From Muribaculaceae bacterium (GTDB lineage: Bacteria; Bacteroidota; Bacteroidia; Bacteroidales; Muribaculaceae), in contig JAGBWK010000068.1 of NCBI GenBank assembly GCA_017629835.1, forward strand, positions 1 through 61,535: DNA of 61,535 bases, given 5' to 3'. The position numbers were made by a program, and so were the translations under genes. The notes beneath the pieces were generated by a model. It was not told the origin of the DNA, ran no database searches, and saw nothing but the letters and a program-made list of their open reading frames with translations. Shown here piece by piece: positions 28,813-36,926 of this stretch (positions within the stretch are counted from its first letter, which is position 1; each line of letters begins with the position of its first letter).

Positions 28813-29571
28813 ATGATTATAGTATTCTCTGGATGTGGCAACAGTCTTGACGTTGCTACCCGACTCGGCAACACCCTCGGCGACAGCAACATAATGCACC
28901 TCAAAGGGGATGCACTCAAATTGAATTCAATCGACGCCACAAGCGAACGTCGAATCATCTGGGCTTGCCCAGTCTATAGTTGGGGGCTACCACCAGTATT
29001 CGTCGACTTTATCAACCGAATATCGATTGAGGGTGGCGAAAAATGCGACCATTACTTAGTCGCAACATGTGGCGATGACGCAGGCTTGACACATCGCCAG
29101 TGGCGCAAACTGATGAAACGAAAAGGCTGGAACGCCATATCATCATGGACCGTCATAATGCCCAACACCTACACACTGATGAAAGGCTTCGACGTTGACG
29201 ATGCTGAAGTTGCAAGCCGAAAACTCGAAAAATCGGTAGCACGAATAGCCCGCATCGCCGAAGGCATAGAGTCGCGTCGGAAAGTTGACAACGTAGTTCG
29301 CGGAAAATTCGCATGGGTCAAAAGCCGCATCATATACCCGTGGTTCAAACGATTTGCGATGAGCCCCAAACCATATCATAGCACCGACGGCTGCACAGGC
29401 TGTGGCAAATGCTCACGCGAATGTCCGTTGGGCAACATCTCAATGGCCGACAACCGCCCAGCGTGGGGCAAAAACTGTGCAATGTGCCTACGCTGCTACC
29501 ACATCTGCCCCACCCACTCCGTCGCCTACGGCAATTCCACCGCCACCAAACACCAATACCTCAACCGCTAA
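28813..29571 (+). CDS. EFR1-type flavodoxin-ferredoxin fusion
   Basis: 252 aa. An N-terminal flavodoxin-like domain (IIVFSGCGNSLDVATRL, then CPVYSWGLPPVFVDFI) is joined to a C-terminal pair of 4Fe-4S motifs, CTGCGKCSRECP and CAMCLRCYHICP (about 196-235). This is the layout of EFR1 family ferrodoxins, which pass electrons between FMN and Fe-S centres; the partner is unknown. It begins 12 bases after the DUF2027-Smr stop, so it is probably cotranscribed with it. Confidence 0.85.
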   Translation: MIIVFSGCGNSLDVATRLGNTLGDSNIMHLKGDALKLNSIDATSERRIIWACPVYSWGLPPVFVDFINRISIEGGEKCDHYLVATCGDDAGLTHRQWRKLMKRKGWNAISSWTVIMPNTYTLMKGFDVDDAEVASRKLEKSVARIARIAEGIESRRKVDNVVRGKFAWVKSRIIYPWFKRFAMSPKPYHSTDGCTGCGKCSRECPLGNISMADNRPAWGKNCAMCLRCYHICPTHSVAYGNSTATKHQYLNR

Positions 29572-29597
29572 TCCCCTATTAAAGTACGAGGCAAGTA

Positions 29598-29723
29598 ATG
29601 GATAGAACGTACACAACATTATTATTTGATGTAGTGGGACTTGATTTCATTAGATTTCATTTGGTTAAAGAAACAGATATTAACCGCTTGACTCTTTCTA
29701 TAATGGAGAGCGTTGCGAAATAA
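29598..29723 (+). CDS. possible 41-residue small protein
   Basis: ATG preceded by GAGG at a fair distance, 41 codons (start MDRTYTTLLFDVVGLDFIRF), no recognised family. It may be a real small gene, the remnant of a lost gene, or chance. The stretch 29572-29984 (413 bases) holds this, an imperfect hairpin and a terminator. Confidence 0.25.
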   Translation: MDRTYTTLLFDVVGLDFIRFHLVKETDINRLTLSIMESVAK

Positions 29724-29804
29724 CACTTTCATCAATTGATGGCGTGGACGAAGTCTCAAGAACCAACAGCGAATATATGTAGTAACTATAAAGCTATGAA
29801 TATA

Positions 29805-29829
29805 TTATCAGCAAGCATACTGTTGATAA
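29805..29829 (+). other. inverted repeat / RNA hairpin
   Basis: TTATCAGCA (29805-29813) pairs with TGTTGATAA (29821-29829) over nine positions with one G-T, with a 7-base loop. No T tract follows. It lies 16 bases before a strong terminator. Confidence 0.4.
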
Positions 29830-29844
29830 TCGCACACAATTTAT

Positions 29845-29890
29845 AAATCCGTCATTATCTTGTGAGATTTTGACGGATTTTTCTTTTATG
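29845..29890 (+). terminator. intrinsic terminator with no clear gene in front
   Basis: Perfect 10-bp stem (AAATCCGTCA at 29845-29854, TGACGGATTT at 29871-29880), 16-base loop, then TTCTTTT. The nearest + strand gene ends 270 bases upstream, so it ends either a long 3' UTR or an unannotated short transcript. Confidence 0.85.
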
Positions 29891-29984
29891 AATGATAGAA
29901 TTTGAGCCTCTGCTTTCTCTCTATATGTAAAGAAATAAAATTACAACTTATAATTTGACTCAAAACCAATTAAAACTATAAATA

Positions 29985-31151
29985 ATGAACAAACGAATCA
30001 GTTTCAAAACGTTCTTCACCGTTTTGTGGAGAGGTATATGGCAATGCGTTGAGTTTATTCTCAAGCCATTTGGATATAAGAGAGAAGGAAAATTTGCTAA
30101 AAATCTACAAAAGATTACCCTAACTTGTATCGCCGCATTAATCGTTTACATTTCAGGAGTCTGGCTATATTTCTTTACAACAGAGTTTATCTACGACGAT
30201 TTAATCCGTCCTCACACTAAAGATGCTTACGTTCGTAATTCTGAATACATTAGTAATCATATCGTTCACCAAGACCTATACAGAACAACAGGCCGAATTT
30301 ACGATAAACTGAACGACAAAATTCTGTTGAAAGGCGTAGATTGGGTAGCTGTCTCCGACGACAAGGACTCCTTAGCCGTATTTTCAAAAGATGACAAACG
30401 AGGCTATATCAATCGCTTCACTGGCGAAATCGCAATACCTCTTTCATTTACCAGAGCATGGGTATTCTCTGAAGGATTGGCAGCAGTAGAGAAAGATGGC
30501 GAACTCGTGTTCATCGACCACACTGGGCGCATTGTCATCGACAAAGATTTGCAAGTCCATTTCGAAGATCCAGCATACGCATTCAAAAATGGATATTGTG
30601 TCGTACAGGATGATGTAACCGGAAAAGATGGACTGATTGACAAAGAAGGCAACTGGGTTTTGCCTGCCGAATACGACGAAATCTACAATTCTTTCGGATT
30701 TTGGAAAGTTGAAAAAGACGGATTATTCGGACTTTATGATTCAACTATGAAAGAAATGTTCCCACTCAACAACATCTCACTTTGGGTCTTTGATGACTAT
30801 ATTGAAGTACGAACGAACGACTATGTAACAAAACATTACGATTACGATTACGATGGCAATGTAGTAGTTGACTTCGTGATTGACAATGTTGAAAATATGG
30901 AATATGAAACCACAGAATTAGGTCACGATAGTGAAGGGTGCAGCTACAAAATCTATGCCGTAGCCGATAAACAACGCTACTGCATCTATCACGGGCCAGA
31001 CTATGAGGAACGCTACGGCCTAATTGACCGAAATGGCCGACGCATCACAGGTCCACTCTATACCCTTATTGAAGCCATTGGCAAAGACTTATATCTATGT
31101 CAACCAGGCGGAATCATAATCAACGGACAAGGCAAAGAAGTAACGCAATAA
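29985..31151 (+). CDS. WG-repeat protein with one membrane span
   Basis: 388 aa. A cytoplasmic basic N-terminus (about 1-45), one span (about 47-68, LTCIAALIVYISGVWLYFF), then an extracytoplasmic region built of WG-type repeats of about 40-45 residues (RGYINRFTGEIAIPL, LVFIDHTGRIVI, DGLIDKEGNWVLP, YGLIDRNGRRITG). Such repeats form beta-rich binding surfaces; ligands are unknown. Common in Bacteroidales accessory regions. It follows a terminator and no obvious -7 box was found, so its promoter is uncertain. Confidence 0.82.
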   Translation: MNKRISFKTFFTVLWRGIWQCVEFILKPFGYKREGKFAKNLQKITLTCIAALIVYISGVWLYFFTTEFIYDDLIRPHTKDAYVRNSEYISNHIVHQDLYRTTGRIYDKLNDKILLKGVDWVAVSDDKDSLAVFSKDDKRGYINRFTGEIAIPLSFTRAWVFSEGLAAVEKDGELVFIDHTGRIVIDKDLQVHFEDPAYAFKNGYCVVQDDVTGKDGLIDKEGNWVLPAEYDEIYNSFGFWKVEKDGLFGLYDSTMKEMFPLNNISLWVFDDYIEVRTNDYVTKHYDYDYDGNVVVDFVIDNVENMEYETTELGHDSEGCSYKIYAVADKQRYCIYHGPDYEERYGLIDRNGRRITGPLYTLIEAIGKDLYLCQPGGIIINGQGKEVTQ

Positions 31152-31167
31152 AACCAGAAAATTTTCG

Positions 31168-31175
31168 TATATTTG
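31168..31175 (+). promoter_or_regulatory. promoter -7 box before the zinc-ribbon gene
   Basis: TATATTTG, an exact -7 element. It predicts a start near 31179, so the transcript would begin at the foot of the next hairpin, with a leader of about 90 nt. Confidence 0.45.
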
Positions 31176-31176
31176 C

Positions 31177-31216
31177 AGAAATACAACCTGAGTCAAATGA
31201 TTTGGGTTGTATTTCT
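31177..31216 (+). other. long hairpin (5' leader element or terminator)
   Basis: Perfect 12-bp stem AGAAATACAACC (31177-31188) with GGTTGTATTTCT (31205-31216), 16-base loop. No real T tract follows (CAACTTT), so it is at best a weak terminator for the WG-repeat gene. It may instead cap the leader of the downstream mRNA. Confidence 0.6.
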
Positions 31217-31269
31217 CAACTTTATATCAGCTACCGAAAAAACCTACGTTCTCTCAAACCAAATAATAT

Positions 31270-31866
31270 ATGAAATCTCAATTTGCCTACGACGACTTAA
31301 GCAACATAGGTGAACAAAAAATCAAAGACTTAAACCATAAAGATAAATTTTTACTCTTAACCAACCTTAGTGGTGAATCTGCAAAGATACGTAAGATTGA
31401 TGACAATGAATATGTTGTGCATATAACGTCTGGAACACCACCGAAATGCAAATACTCTAAACAGGAGGTTTGCGAAATAATCAACAAACGGTTAGAGTGT
31501 GCCGAACTTACAACGAGCTTAGTTGTTGGTGAGGCTGACGACACTGCCATACATTATTATACTGAAATAAAAGATATTACGGCCTTCAAAGACACGTTCA
31601 ATATTGAGATGAGATTTAAAGATTTCAACACCTTAAAGGCCTTACGCATCGATGACTTTTGGAAAGTCGTGTCAAGCATCTCAGGGTTGTTATCAAATAT
31701 CGACCAGATTAAAGAAACACCTCAATATATACCTTACTGCCAGAATGATGGAGGACGAATACCGCTCTACCTTAATTTCTGTCCGTGCTGTGGGCTCTAC
31801 TTCAAGAAAGAACATTATGAACGTTACCGCATCTACGAACAAGAACGCCAACAACAAAACAAATAG
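31270..31866 (+). CDS. hypothetical protein with C-terminal zinc ribbon
   Basis: 198 aa, not recognised. No signal peptide or span. The first 150 residues are a mixed alpha/beta region; the C-terminus carries a compact cysteine group (YCQNDGG, then NFCPCCGLYF, about 158-176) that looks like a zinc ribbon, followed by a charged tail ending in a Gln run. It sits between two strong hairpins next to the WG-repeat gene. An accessory gene by context. Confidence 0.65.
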   Translation: MKSQFAYDDLSNIGEQKIKDLNHKDKFLLLTNLSGESAKIRKIDDNEYVVHITSGTPPKCKYSKQEVCEIINKRLECAELTTSLVVGEADDTAIHYYTEIKDITAFKDTFNIEMRFKDFNTLKALRIDDFWKVVSSISGLLSNIDQIKETPQYIPYCQNDGGRIPLYLNFCPCCGLYFKKEHYERYRIYEQERQQQNK

Positions 31867-31888
31867 CTCAATCCAACAATAAATAAAG

Positions 31889-31938
31889 ATTGCCCAGCAA
31901 GAACGAATTAACATTCATTGCTGGGCAATTTATTTTTA
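31889..31938. terminator. bidirectional terminator between the zinc-ribbon gene and rho
   Basis: Perfect 12-bp stem ATTGCCCAGCAA (31889-31900) with TTGCTGGGCAAT (31918-31929), followed by TTTATTTTT on the + strand and by CTTTATTTATT on the - strand. It lies between convergent genes and can serve both. Confidence 0.88.
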
Positions 31939-31971
31939 AATTCAAATTAAGGTGGTTACATACAACTGAGT

Positions 31972-34011
31972 TTAGTCGCCCATGGTGCGGAGCAGTTCTT
32001 CGTTGTTGGAGGTGCGCTCCATGCGGTCCTTGATGAATTCCATTGCTTCGATTGAGTTGCGGTCGCCGAGGAAACGACGAAGTATCCACATGCGGTTGAG
32101 TGTGTCGGGCTCGAGCAACAGGTCGTCGCGGCGTGTGCTCGACGACATGATGTCGACGGCTGGGAAGATGCGTTTGTTCGAAAGCTTGCGGTCGAGCTGG
32201 AGTTCCATATTACCTGTGCCCTTGAATTCTTCGAAGATAACTTCGTCCATACGCGAGCTCGTTTCGGTAAGCGCAGTTGCGATAATGGTCAATGAGCCAC
32301 CATTTTCGATGTTGCGCGCTGCGCCAAAGAAGCGTTTAGGTTTCTGAAGGGCATTGGCGTCAACACCACCGGTAAGTATCTTGCCCGAAGCAGGTGCTAC
32401 GGTATTGTAAGCGCGGGCTAAGCGTGTAATTGAGTCGAGAAGAATCACTACATCGTGGCCACATTCTACCATTCGTTTGGCTTTTTCGAGCACGATGCTT
32501 GAAATCTTCACGTGGCGCTCTGCAGGCTCATCGAATGTTGATGCAATTACTTCGGCATTTACGCTACGCATCATATCGGTAACCTCTTCAGGACGTTCGT
32601 CAATGAGGAGAATCATAATGTACGTTTCTGGATGATTCTCAGCAATTGCGTTAGCGATATCCTTGAGAAGGATTGTTTTACCAGTTTTGGGAGGAGCGAC
32701 AATCAAACCACGCTGACCCTTACCAATGGGCGAGAACATATCAACTACACGTGTTGAGAGGTTGCATGAGCGACCCGATGTGAGGTCGAATTTTTCGTCA
32801 GGGAAAAGTGGAGTGAGATTTTCAAATATCTGACGATTGCGAATGAATTCGGGCGAACGGCCATTGATGCGTATAGCCTCAGTCATTGGGAAATACTTGT
32901 CGTTCTCACGTGGTGCGCGAACTGTACATTCCACAACGTCGCCAGTGCGCAAGCCATATCTCTTAATCTGCTGTTGAGTTACATAAACATCGTCTGGTGA
33001 AGCGAGATAGTTGTAATCGCTTGAGCGAAGGAAACCATAACCTTCGGGCACTATTTCAAGCACACCTTGAACTTCGATAATACCATCGAAACTGTATTGT
33101 GGCTCGGGCTGACGCTGGTTGTTATTGTTTTGATTGTTGCGATTCTTTTTATTTTTCTTGCCGCCCTGATTTTGCTGACCTTGATGCTGCGATTGCTGAG
33201 AATTAGCAGTAGGCTCGGCGATTACAATCTGCGCAGGTTGTGCAGGCTGTACGGGTGCATTTACAATAGAACTTACATTTATCGCAGTTTGTTCGCGTTC
33301 TTGCTGGCTGCGAGGCACGAAGCGACGACCCTCTGAGCGTGGGAAGAATGAACCGAATGAGCCTCCTACGGCTGAAGGGCGGAAATCGCGAGTCGTTTGC
33401 TGAGCCGTTTGTTCCGATTGTGCTGTACTACCCTGCTGTTGCTCTGCAGTAGGTTCATTTACATCTTGCTTAGCATCCTCTTTAGGTTGTTCTGGCGATT
33501 CAGAAGGCTGGGATTCCTGTTTTGATTCTTCAACAGCTTCGGGCTGAGTTTTAGGCTTACGACCACGACGCTTGGGAGCGTGCTGGTCATTTGATTCTAT
33601 AGTAGCCTCAGCCGCTGTATTCTCTACTGCAACAGATTCAGTCTCTTTGGGCTGCTCAACCGCAACAGTTTCTTCCGACTTAACATTCTTTGTTTTACGT
33701 CCGCGCTTTGCAGGTTTCTTTTCTGCTTCAGCTTTGCTATCCTCAGTTTGATTGGTGGTATTTTCAACTGTTTCAGCCGGTTGCTTCGACTTGTTGCGCT
33801 GACGTCCATTTTGTGACTTATGATTTTTGTTTTCGGCTCGCGATTGTCTTTCTTCGCGATAGTCGGCAACAAGTTTTTCTGACTGCCACTCAAGAATGCG
33901 TTCAATTGCTGATTGACGCTTTTCGGGAGTGTATTTTTTGAAGCCGCATGATTCAGCGATTGGCTGTAGCTCAGTGTCGCTCATTGCGGAAAGATCGAAA
34001 ATTGTATACAT
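31972..34011 (-). CDS. rho: transcription termination factor Rho with long disordered insertion
   Basis: Hexameric RNA-dependent ATPase that ends transcription. 679 aa against about 420 in E. coli. Residues 1-50 are the Rho N-terminal helical domain; about 55-305 is a low-complexity region rich in Gln, Glu, Lys, Asn and Ala; the RNA-binding cold-shock domain follows (about 310-380, with YGFLRS), then the ATPase with Walker [10 protein letters not shown] (438-446) and [13 protein letters not shown]. The insertion is the Bacteroidota form; in B. thetaiotaomicron it has been reported to form condensates. It has its own promoter and a leader of about 270 nt. Confidence 0.96.
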   Translation of the reverse strand: MYTIFDLSAMSDTELQPIAESCGFKKYTPEKRQSAIERILEWQSEKLVADYREERQSRAENKNHKSQNGRQRNKSKQPAETVENTTNQTEDSKAEAEKKPAKRGRKTKNVKSEETVAVEQPKETESVAVENTAAEATIESNDQHAPKRRGRKPKTQPEAVEESKQESQPSESPEQPKEDAKQDVNEPTAEQQQGSTAQSEQTAQQTTRDFRPSAVGGSFGSFFPRSEGRRFVPRSQQEREQTAINVSSIVNAPVQPAQPAQIVIAEPTANSQQSQHQGQQNQGGKKNKKNRNNQNNNNQRQPEPQYSFDGIIEVQGVLEIVPEGYGFLRSSDYNYLASPDDVYVTQQQIKRYGLRTGDVVECTVRAPRENDKYFPMTEAIRINGRSPEFIRNRQIFENLTPLFPDEKFDLTSGRSCNLSTRVVDMFSPIGKGQRGLIVAPPKTGKTILLKDIANAIAENHPETYIMILLIDERPEEVTDMMRSVNAEVIASTFDEPAERHVKISSIVLEKAKRMVECGHDVVILLDSITRLARAYNTVAPASGKILTGGVDANALQKPKRFFGAARNIENGGSLTIIATALTETSSRMDEVIFEEFKGTGNMELQLDRKLSNKRIFPAVDIMSSSTRRDDLLLEPDTLNRMWILRRFLGDRNSIEAMEFIKDRMERTSNNEELLRTMGD

Positions 34012-34283
34012 ACAATACTCTTAAATGTGTACTATTATATCTTATTGCACCACCAAACGGTGCATAGTTATTCACACAGATTGTGCTATAAATCAATAAA
34101 AATAAGGAGGAGTCCTAATAGGATTGTGATGTGGTAATCATAAAATCTCTGCTCGTTTAGCAGAAATCAACGGATTATAGAATCAATAAAATCTTGGATT
34201 TTAATTTTCGTACATGAACTAAAATAACAACGAAAATATAAGGGGAATTGTTTATTCAAGGCCTTTTATTGCCTACTTCTAAA
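34012..34283 (-). promoter_or_regulatory. rho 5' leader with several hairpins
   Basis: The stretch 34012-34330 has no gene. On the minus strand it contains a leader of about 270 nt with perfect hairpins at 34148-34164 (TCTGCT/AGCAGA) and 34046-34064 (TGCACC/GGTGCA), a GGACT/AATCC-type stem near 34111-34125, and a longer 7-8 bp stem around 34204-34238. The size suggests autoregulation or attenuation; this is inference. Confidence 0.5.
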
Positions 34284-34289
34284 CTTATG

Positions 34290-34320
34290 CAAAGTTACGA
34301 TGATTTTTTTTAATTGCAAA
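34290..34320 (-). promoter_or_regulatory. rho promoter
   Basis: On the minus strand: TTTG (34317-34320), a 19-base spacer, TAACTTTG (34290-34297). Both elements are exact and well spaced. It lies immediately after the maf stop codon. Confidence 0.8.
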
Positions 34321-34330
34321 TTTTTCAATG

Positions 34331-34918
34331 CTAATTTGACGAAATAAACCTTTTTAGCTCGGCATAAAGTCGACGAGTAGGTAGCCCCATTACATTATAA
34401 TAGCACCCGTCGATACCCTCAACAGCTGTCAATCCAATCCATTCTTGAATGCCATAGGCTCCAGCCTTGTCCAACGGTTTATAATGCTCGACGTAGTAGC
34501 GGATTTCATCGTCGGAAAGCGTTGCAAATCTCACCTTTGTAGTTTCGCTAAATGTATGCGAGCGATGAAGTGAAGATATTGTAACGCCAGTAATCACAGT
34601 ATGGATGTCGCCCGAGAGTTGGCGCAGCATCTCGAAAGCCTCCGCTTCATCGGCAGGCTTTCCAAGTATTTTTCCATTATGGATTACTACAGTATCGGCT
34701 GTCAACAGAATTTCATCTGCAGCAAGGTCGCTAATATAGCTGTCAGCTTTTAGCTTAGAGAGATATTCGGGCACCATTTCTGCAGGCAAGTCTTTAGGCC
34801 AAGTTTCATCAACATCATTGAGTCGAATTGGCTCAAACTCGATATCCAACATTGCGAGCAACTCTTTGCGGCGAGGAGAGCCGCTTCCGAGCAATATCTT
34901 ATATCCATTCATTTTCAT
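34331..34918 (-). CDS. maf: Maf family nucleoside triphosphate pyrophosphatase
   Basis: House-cleaning pyrophosphatase, dTTP/UTP type by the SGSPRRKELL loop (about 12-21) and the QEWIGLTAVEGIDGCYYNVMGLP end. ADTVV (about 70-74) holds the catalytic acid. 195 aa, full length. Start is this ATG or the one two codons later. Last gene of the probable HU-SPOR to maf operon. Confidence 0.93.
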   Translation of the reverse strand: MKMNGYKILLGSGSPRRKELLAMLDIEFEPIRLNDVDETWPKDLPAEMVPEYLSKLKADSYISDLAADEILLTADTVVIHNGKILGKPADEAEAFEMLRQLSGDIHTVITGVTISSLHRSHTFSETTKVRFATLSDDEIRYYVEHYKPLDKAGAYGIQEWIGLTAVEGIDGCYYNVMGLPTRRLYAELKRFISSN

Positions 34919-34954
34919 TGAAATAAATCTATAGAATCAAGTAAATTCTACGTA

Positions 34955-35476
34955 TCACCATTTGAACGCATCTTCAGTTGACATCCACTTCCCTTGCGAA
35001 CGCATCACCATTTCAATCACATAGCGCGCAACTCCATTGCCACCATTGCAAGGTGTCACAATATCTGCAATTTGCAATATATCATTGGCTGCATCAGCAG
35101 GGGCTACAGATAAGCCGGCTGCCTTCATACATTCATAATCAGGTATATCATCACCGAAAAAAGCCACCTCATCGGTCGTAAGATTACTCTCTTCCAACCA
35201 TTGCATCAATTTGGGTAGTTTCACAGATACTCCTAAATGAACATCCGATATCCCAAACAATGCAAAGCGATGACGTATCGACTCTGATATTGCCCCTGAA
35301 ATAATAGCTACTTTATACCCCATCCTTACTGCCAATTGCATTGCATAACCGTCTTTGACATTGCCCATTCTGCAAAGTTCGCCACTGTCGTCAACAGGCA
35401 CAGTCGAAGGAGAGAGGACTCCGTCAACATCAAACACGAATGCTTTTATCTTCGAAAAATCAGGATTTGAATTCAT
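34955..35476 (-). CDS. kdsC: 3-deoxy-D-manno-octulosonate 8-phosphate phosphatase KdsC-like
   Basis: HAD-family C0 phosphatase in Kdo synthesis for lipopolysaccharide. From the chosen start (MNSNPDFSKIKAFVFDVDGVLS) it has 173 aa, the KdsC length. Motifs: DVDGVL (Asp nucleophile at about 16), SGAIS (second motif), KLPKL, and FFGDDIPD. A longer frame reaches 35536, but those residues lie inside the upstream gene, so the start at 35476 is preferred, giving a 17-base overlap with DUF2520 and likely translational coupling. Confidence 0.88.
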   Translation of the reverse strand: MNSNPDFSKIKAFVFDVDGVLSPSTVPVDDSGELCRMGNVKDGYAMQLAVRMGYKVAIISGAISESIRHRFALFGISDVHLGVSVKLPKLMQWLEESNLTTDEVAFFGDDIPDYECMKAAGLSVAPADAANDILQIADIVTPCNGGNGVARYVIEMVMRSQGKWMSTEDAFKW

Positions 35477-36344
35477 CGATAATTTTATCAGTAAGGAATC
35501 TATAAATCTCAGCCTTACGCTCATCGAGCATAGCAAGATGTTTGTTAATGATATTTACATCGCCTCGACGTGCTGGTCCAGTTTGCGCATCACGAGGCGA
35601 AAGCGTCTGCAATTTGTCGAGTGTTTCGGTTAGCAATGGACGCAACACATTGATATTGAGGTCAACATCTTTTAATATCTCATCAGCTTGAGCCCATAGA
35701 TAGTTAACAAAATTGCAAGCAAAAACTGCAGCTATATGGAGCTGTTTACGTCCATCGGAACCGACCTTTTTAACATCCCGGCTAATCTTATTTGCTAATC
35801 CAATAAGCGCGTCAGCAACATCACTATCAGACCCTTCTATAAGCATTGGCACTTGAGTGAAATCGAGTGGCTTATTCTTCGAAAAAGTTTGCAACGGATA
35901 AAATACTCCATAACTCATTTTGCAACCAGCAAATAAATCAATTGGCATACTACCCGATGTATGCGTCCAAATGCCGTCAGTAATAGCTGACGTTGCCTCT
36001 ATTATGCCAGCAATATGGTCGTCAGGTACAGCAATTATATAAATGTCTGCACCCGACTGCAAATCGGCAAGGTTACTAATAGCTTGGGGGTAAGCAACGG
36101 GCTTTTCACTTGATAACACTGCATCAGCACCACAATGCGACGGTCCAAACATCGCTTGATAATCTTCCGATTCAACAATCTTGTCGACAAGTTCTTGTGC
36201 ATGCGATATATCGCGACTATAAATCTGCTTAATTGAGATGTGCGAAGCTAAGGCGCACGCAATATGAGTAGCCACATTGCCTGAGCCAATGATAGTACAC
36301 GACTTAATATCGTTAGATTGATTCAAAATGGAGGGCTTGAACAA
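35460..36344 (-). CDS. Rossmann fold and DUF2520 domain protein
   Basis: 294 aa. N-terminal NAD(P)-binding domain with IIGSGNVATHIACAL (about 18-32), IIAVPDDHI and HTSGSMPIDLF, then the C-terminal helical DUF2520 domain (KQLHIAAVFACNFVNYLW to the end). It resembles ProC and 6-phosphogluconate dehydrogenase folds; no substrate is known. It overlaps kdsC by 17 bases and follows a nitroreductase after 14, in one probable operon. Confidence 0.85.
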   Translation of the reverse strand: MFKPSILNQSNDIKSCTIIGSGNVATHIACALASHISIKQIYSRDISHAQELVDKIVESEDYQAMFGPSHCGADAVLSSEKPVAYPQAISNLADLQSGADIYIIAVPDDHIAGIIEATSAITDGIWTHTSGSMPIDLFAGCKMSYGVFYPLQTFSKNKPLDFTQVPMLIEGSDSDVADALIGLANKISRDVKKVGSDGRKQLHIAAVFACNFVNYLWAQADEILKDVDLNINVLRPLLTETLDKLQTLSPRDAQTGPARRGDVNIINKHLAMLDERKAEIYRFLTDKIIDEFKS

Positions 36345-36358
36345 ATTTGATTAATCAA

Positions 36359-36886
36359 TTACCATTTGCTAATATGCACATTCTCCCAAAGCAATTTCTC
36401 AACATTTTGAGGCTTGCGTTCCTCGTCCTTATAACCAAAGGTGATTACACTAACTATGGGCATTGTTTCCGGGATACCGAGCAATTCTTCCAATTTTTCC
36501 TGCGCTGGAGTTCCGTCGGCTTGATAACGGTCGCGAATTTCAATCCAACATGAACCGATTCCGAGATCTTCTGCTTGAAGTTGCATATAAGCCGAAGCTA
36601 TCGCTGCATCTTCAATCCATGCATCATCCTTTGAGGAATCCATTGCCACGACAATTGCAAGCGGAGCTTTTGCTATCGGCATAGCACCAGCTGCTTTGCA
36701 CTGGCTCATTTGTTCAAGCACTTGTGGGTCTTCTACCACAATAAAATGCCATGCTCTGGAACTTTTTGATGTTGGCGCCAATAATCCAGCCTCAAGAATA
36801 AGTCTAACTTCTTCTGGTTTGAGATAATCTGGTTTGTATTTACGGATACTTCTCCTCTGAATGAGAAGGTCATGCAAATTTGTCAT
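36359..36886 (-). CDS. nitroreductase family protein
   Basis: 175 aa FMN-dependent oxidoreductase of the compact NfsA/NfsB-like superfamily. RRSIRKYKPD (about 12-21) and GLLAPTSKSSRAWHFIVV (about 34-51) contribute to the FMN site; GIGSCWIEIRD is also typical. Likely uses NAD(P)H to reduce quinones, flavins or nitro compounds; the natural substrate is unknown. Confidence 0.88.
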   Translation of the reverse strand: MTNLHDLLIQRRSIRKYKPDYLKPEEVRLILEAGLLAPTSKSSRAWHFIVVEDPQVLEQMSQCKAAGAMPIAKAPLAIVVAMDSSKDDAWIEDAAIASAYMQLQAEDLGIGSCWIEIRDRYQADGTPAQEKLEELLGIPETMPIVSVITFGYKDEERKPQNVEKLLWENVHISKW

Positions 36887-36926
36887 AGAAATAAAATAAA
36901 TAATATGGGATTTCTGATATATAGAA

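Noticed and set aside
35477..35536. N-terminal extension of KdsC
   Set aside because: It is encoded inside the DUF2520 gene in another frame, and KdsC proteins start near the chosen ATG.
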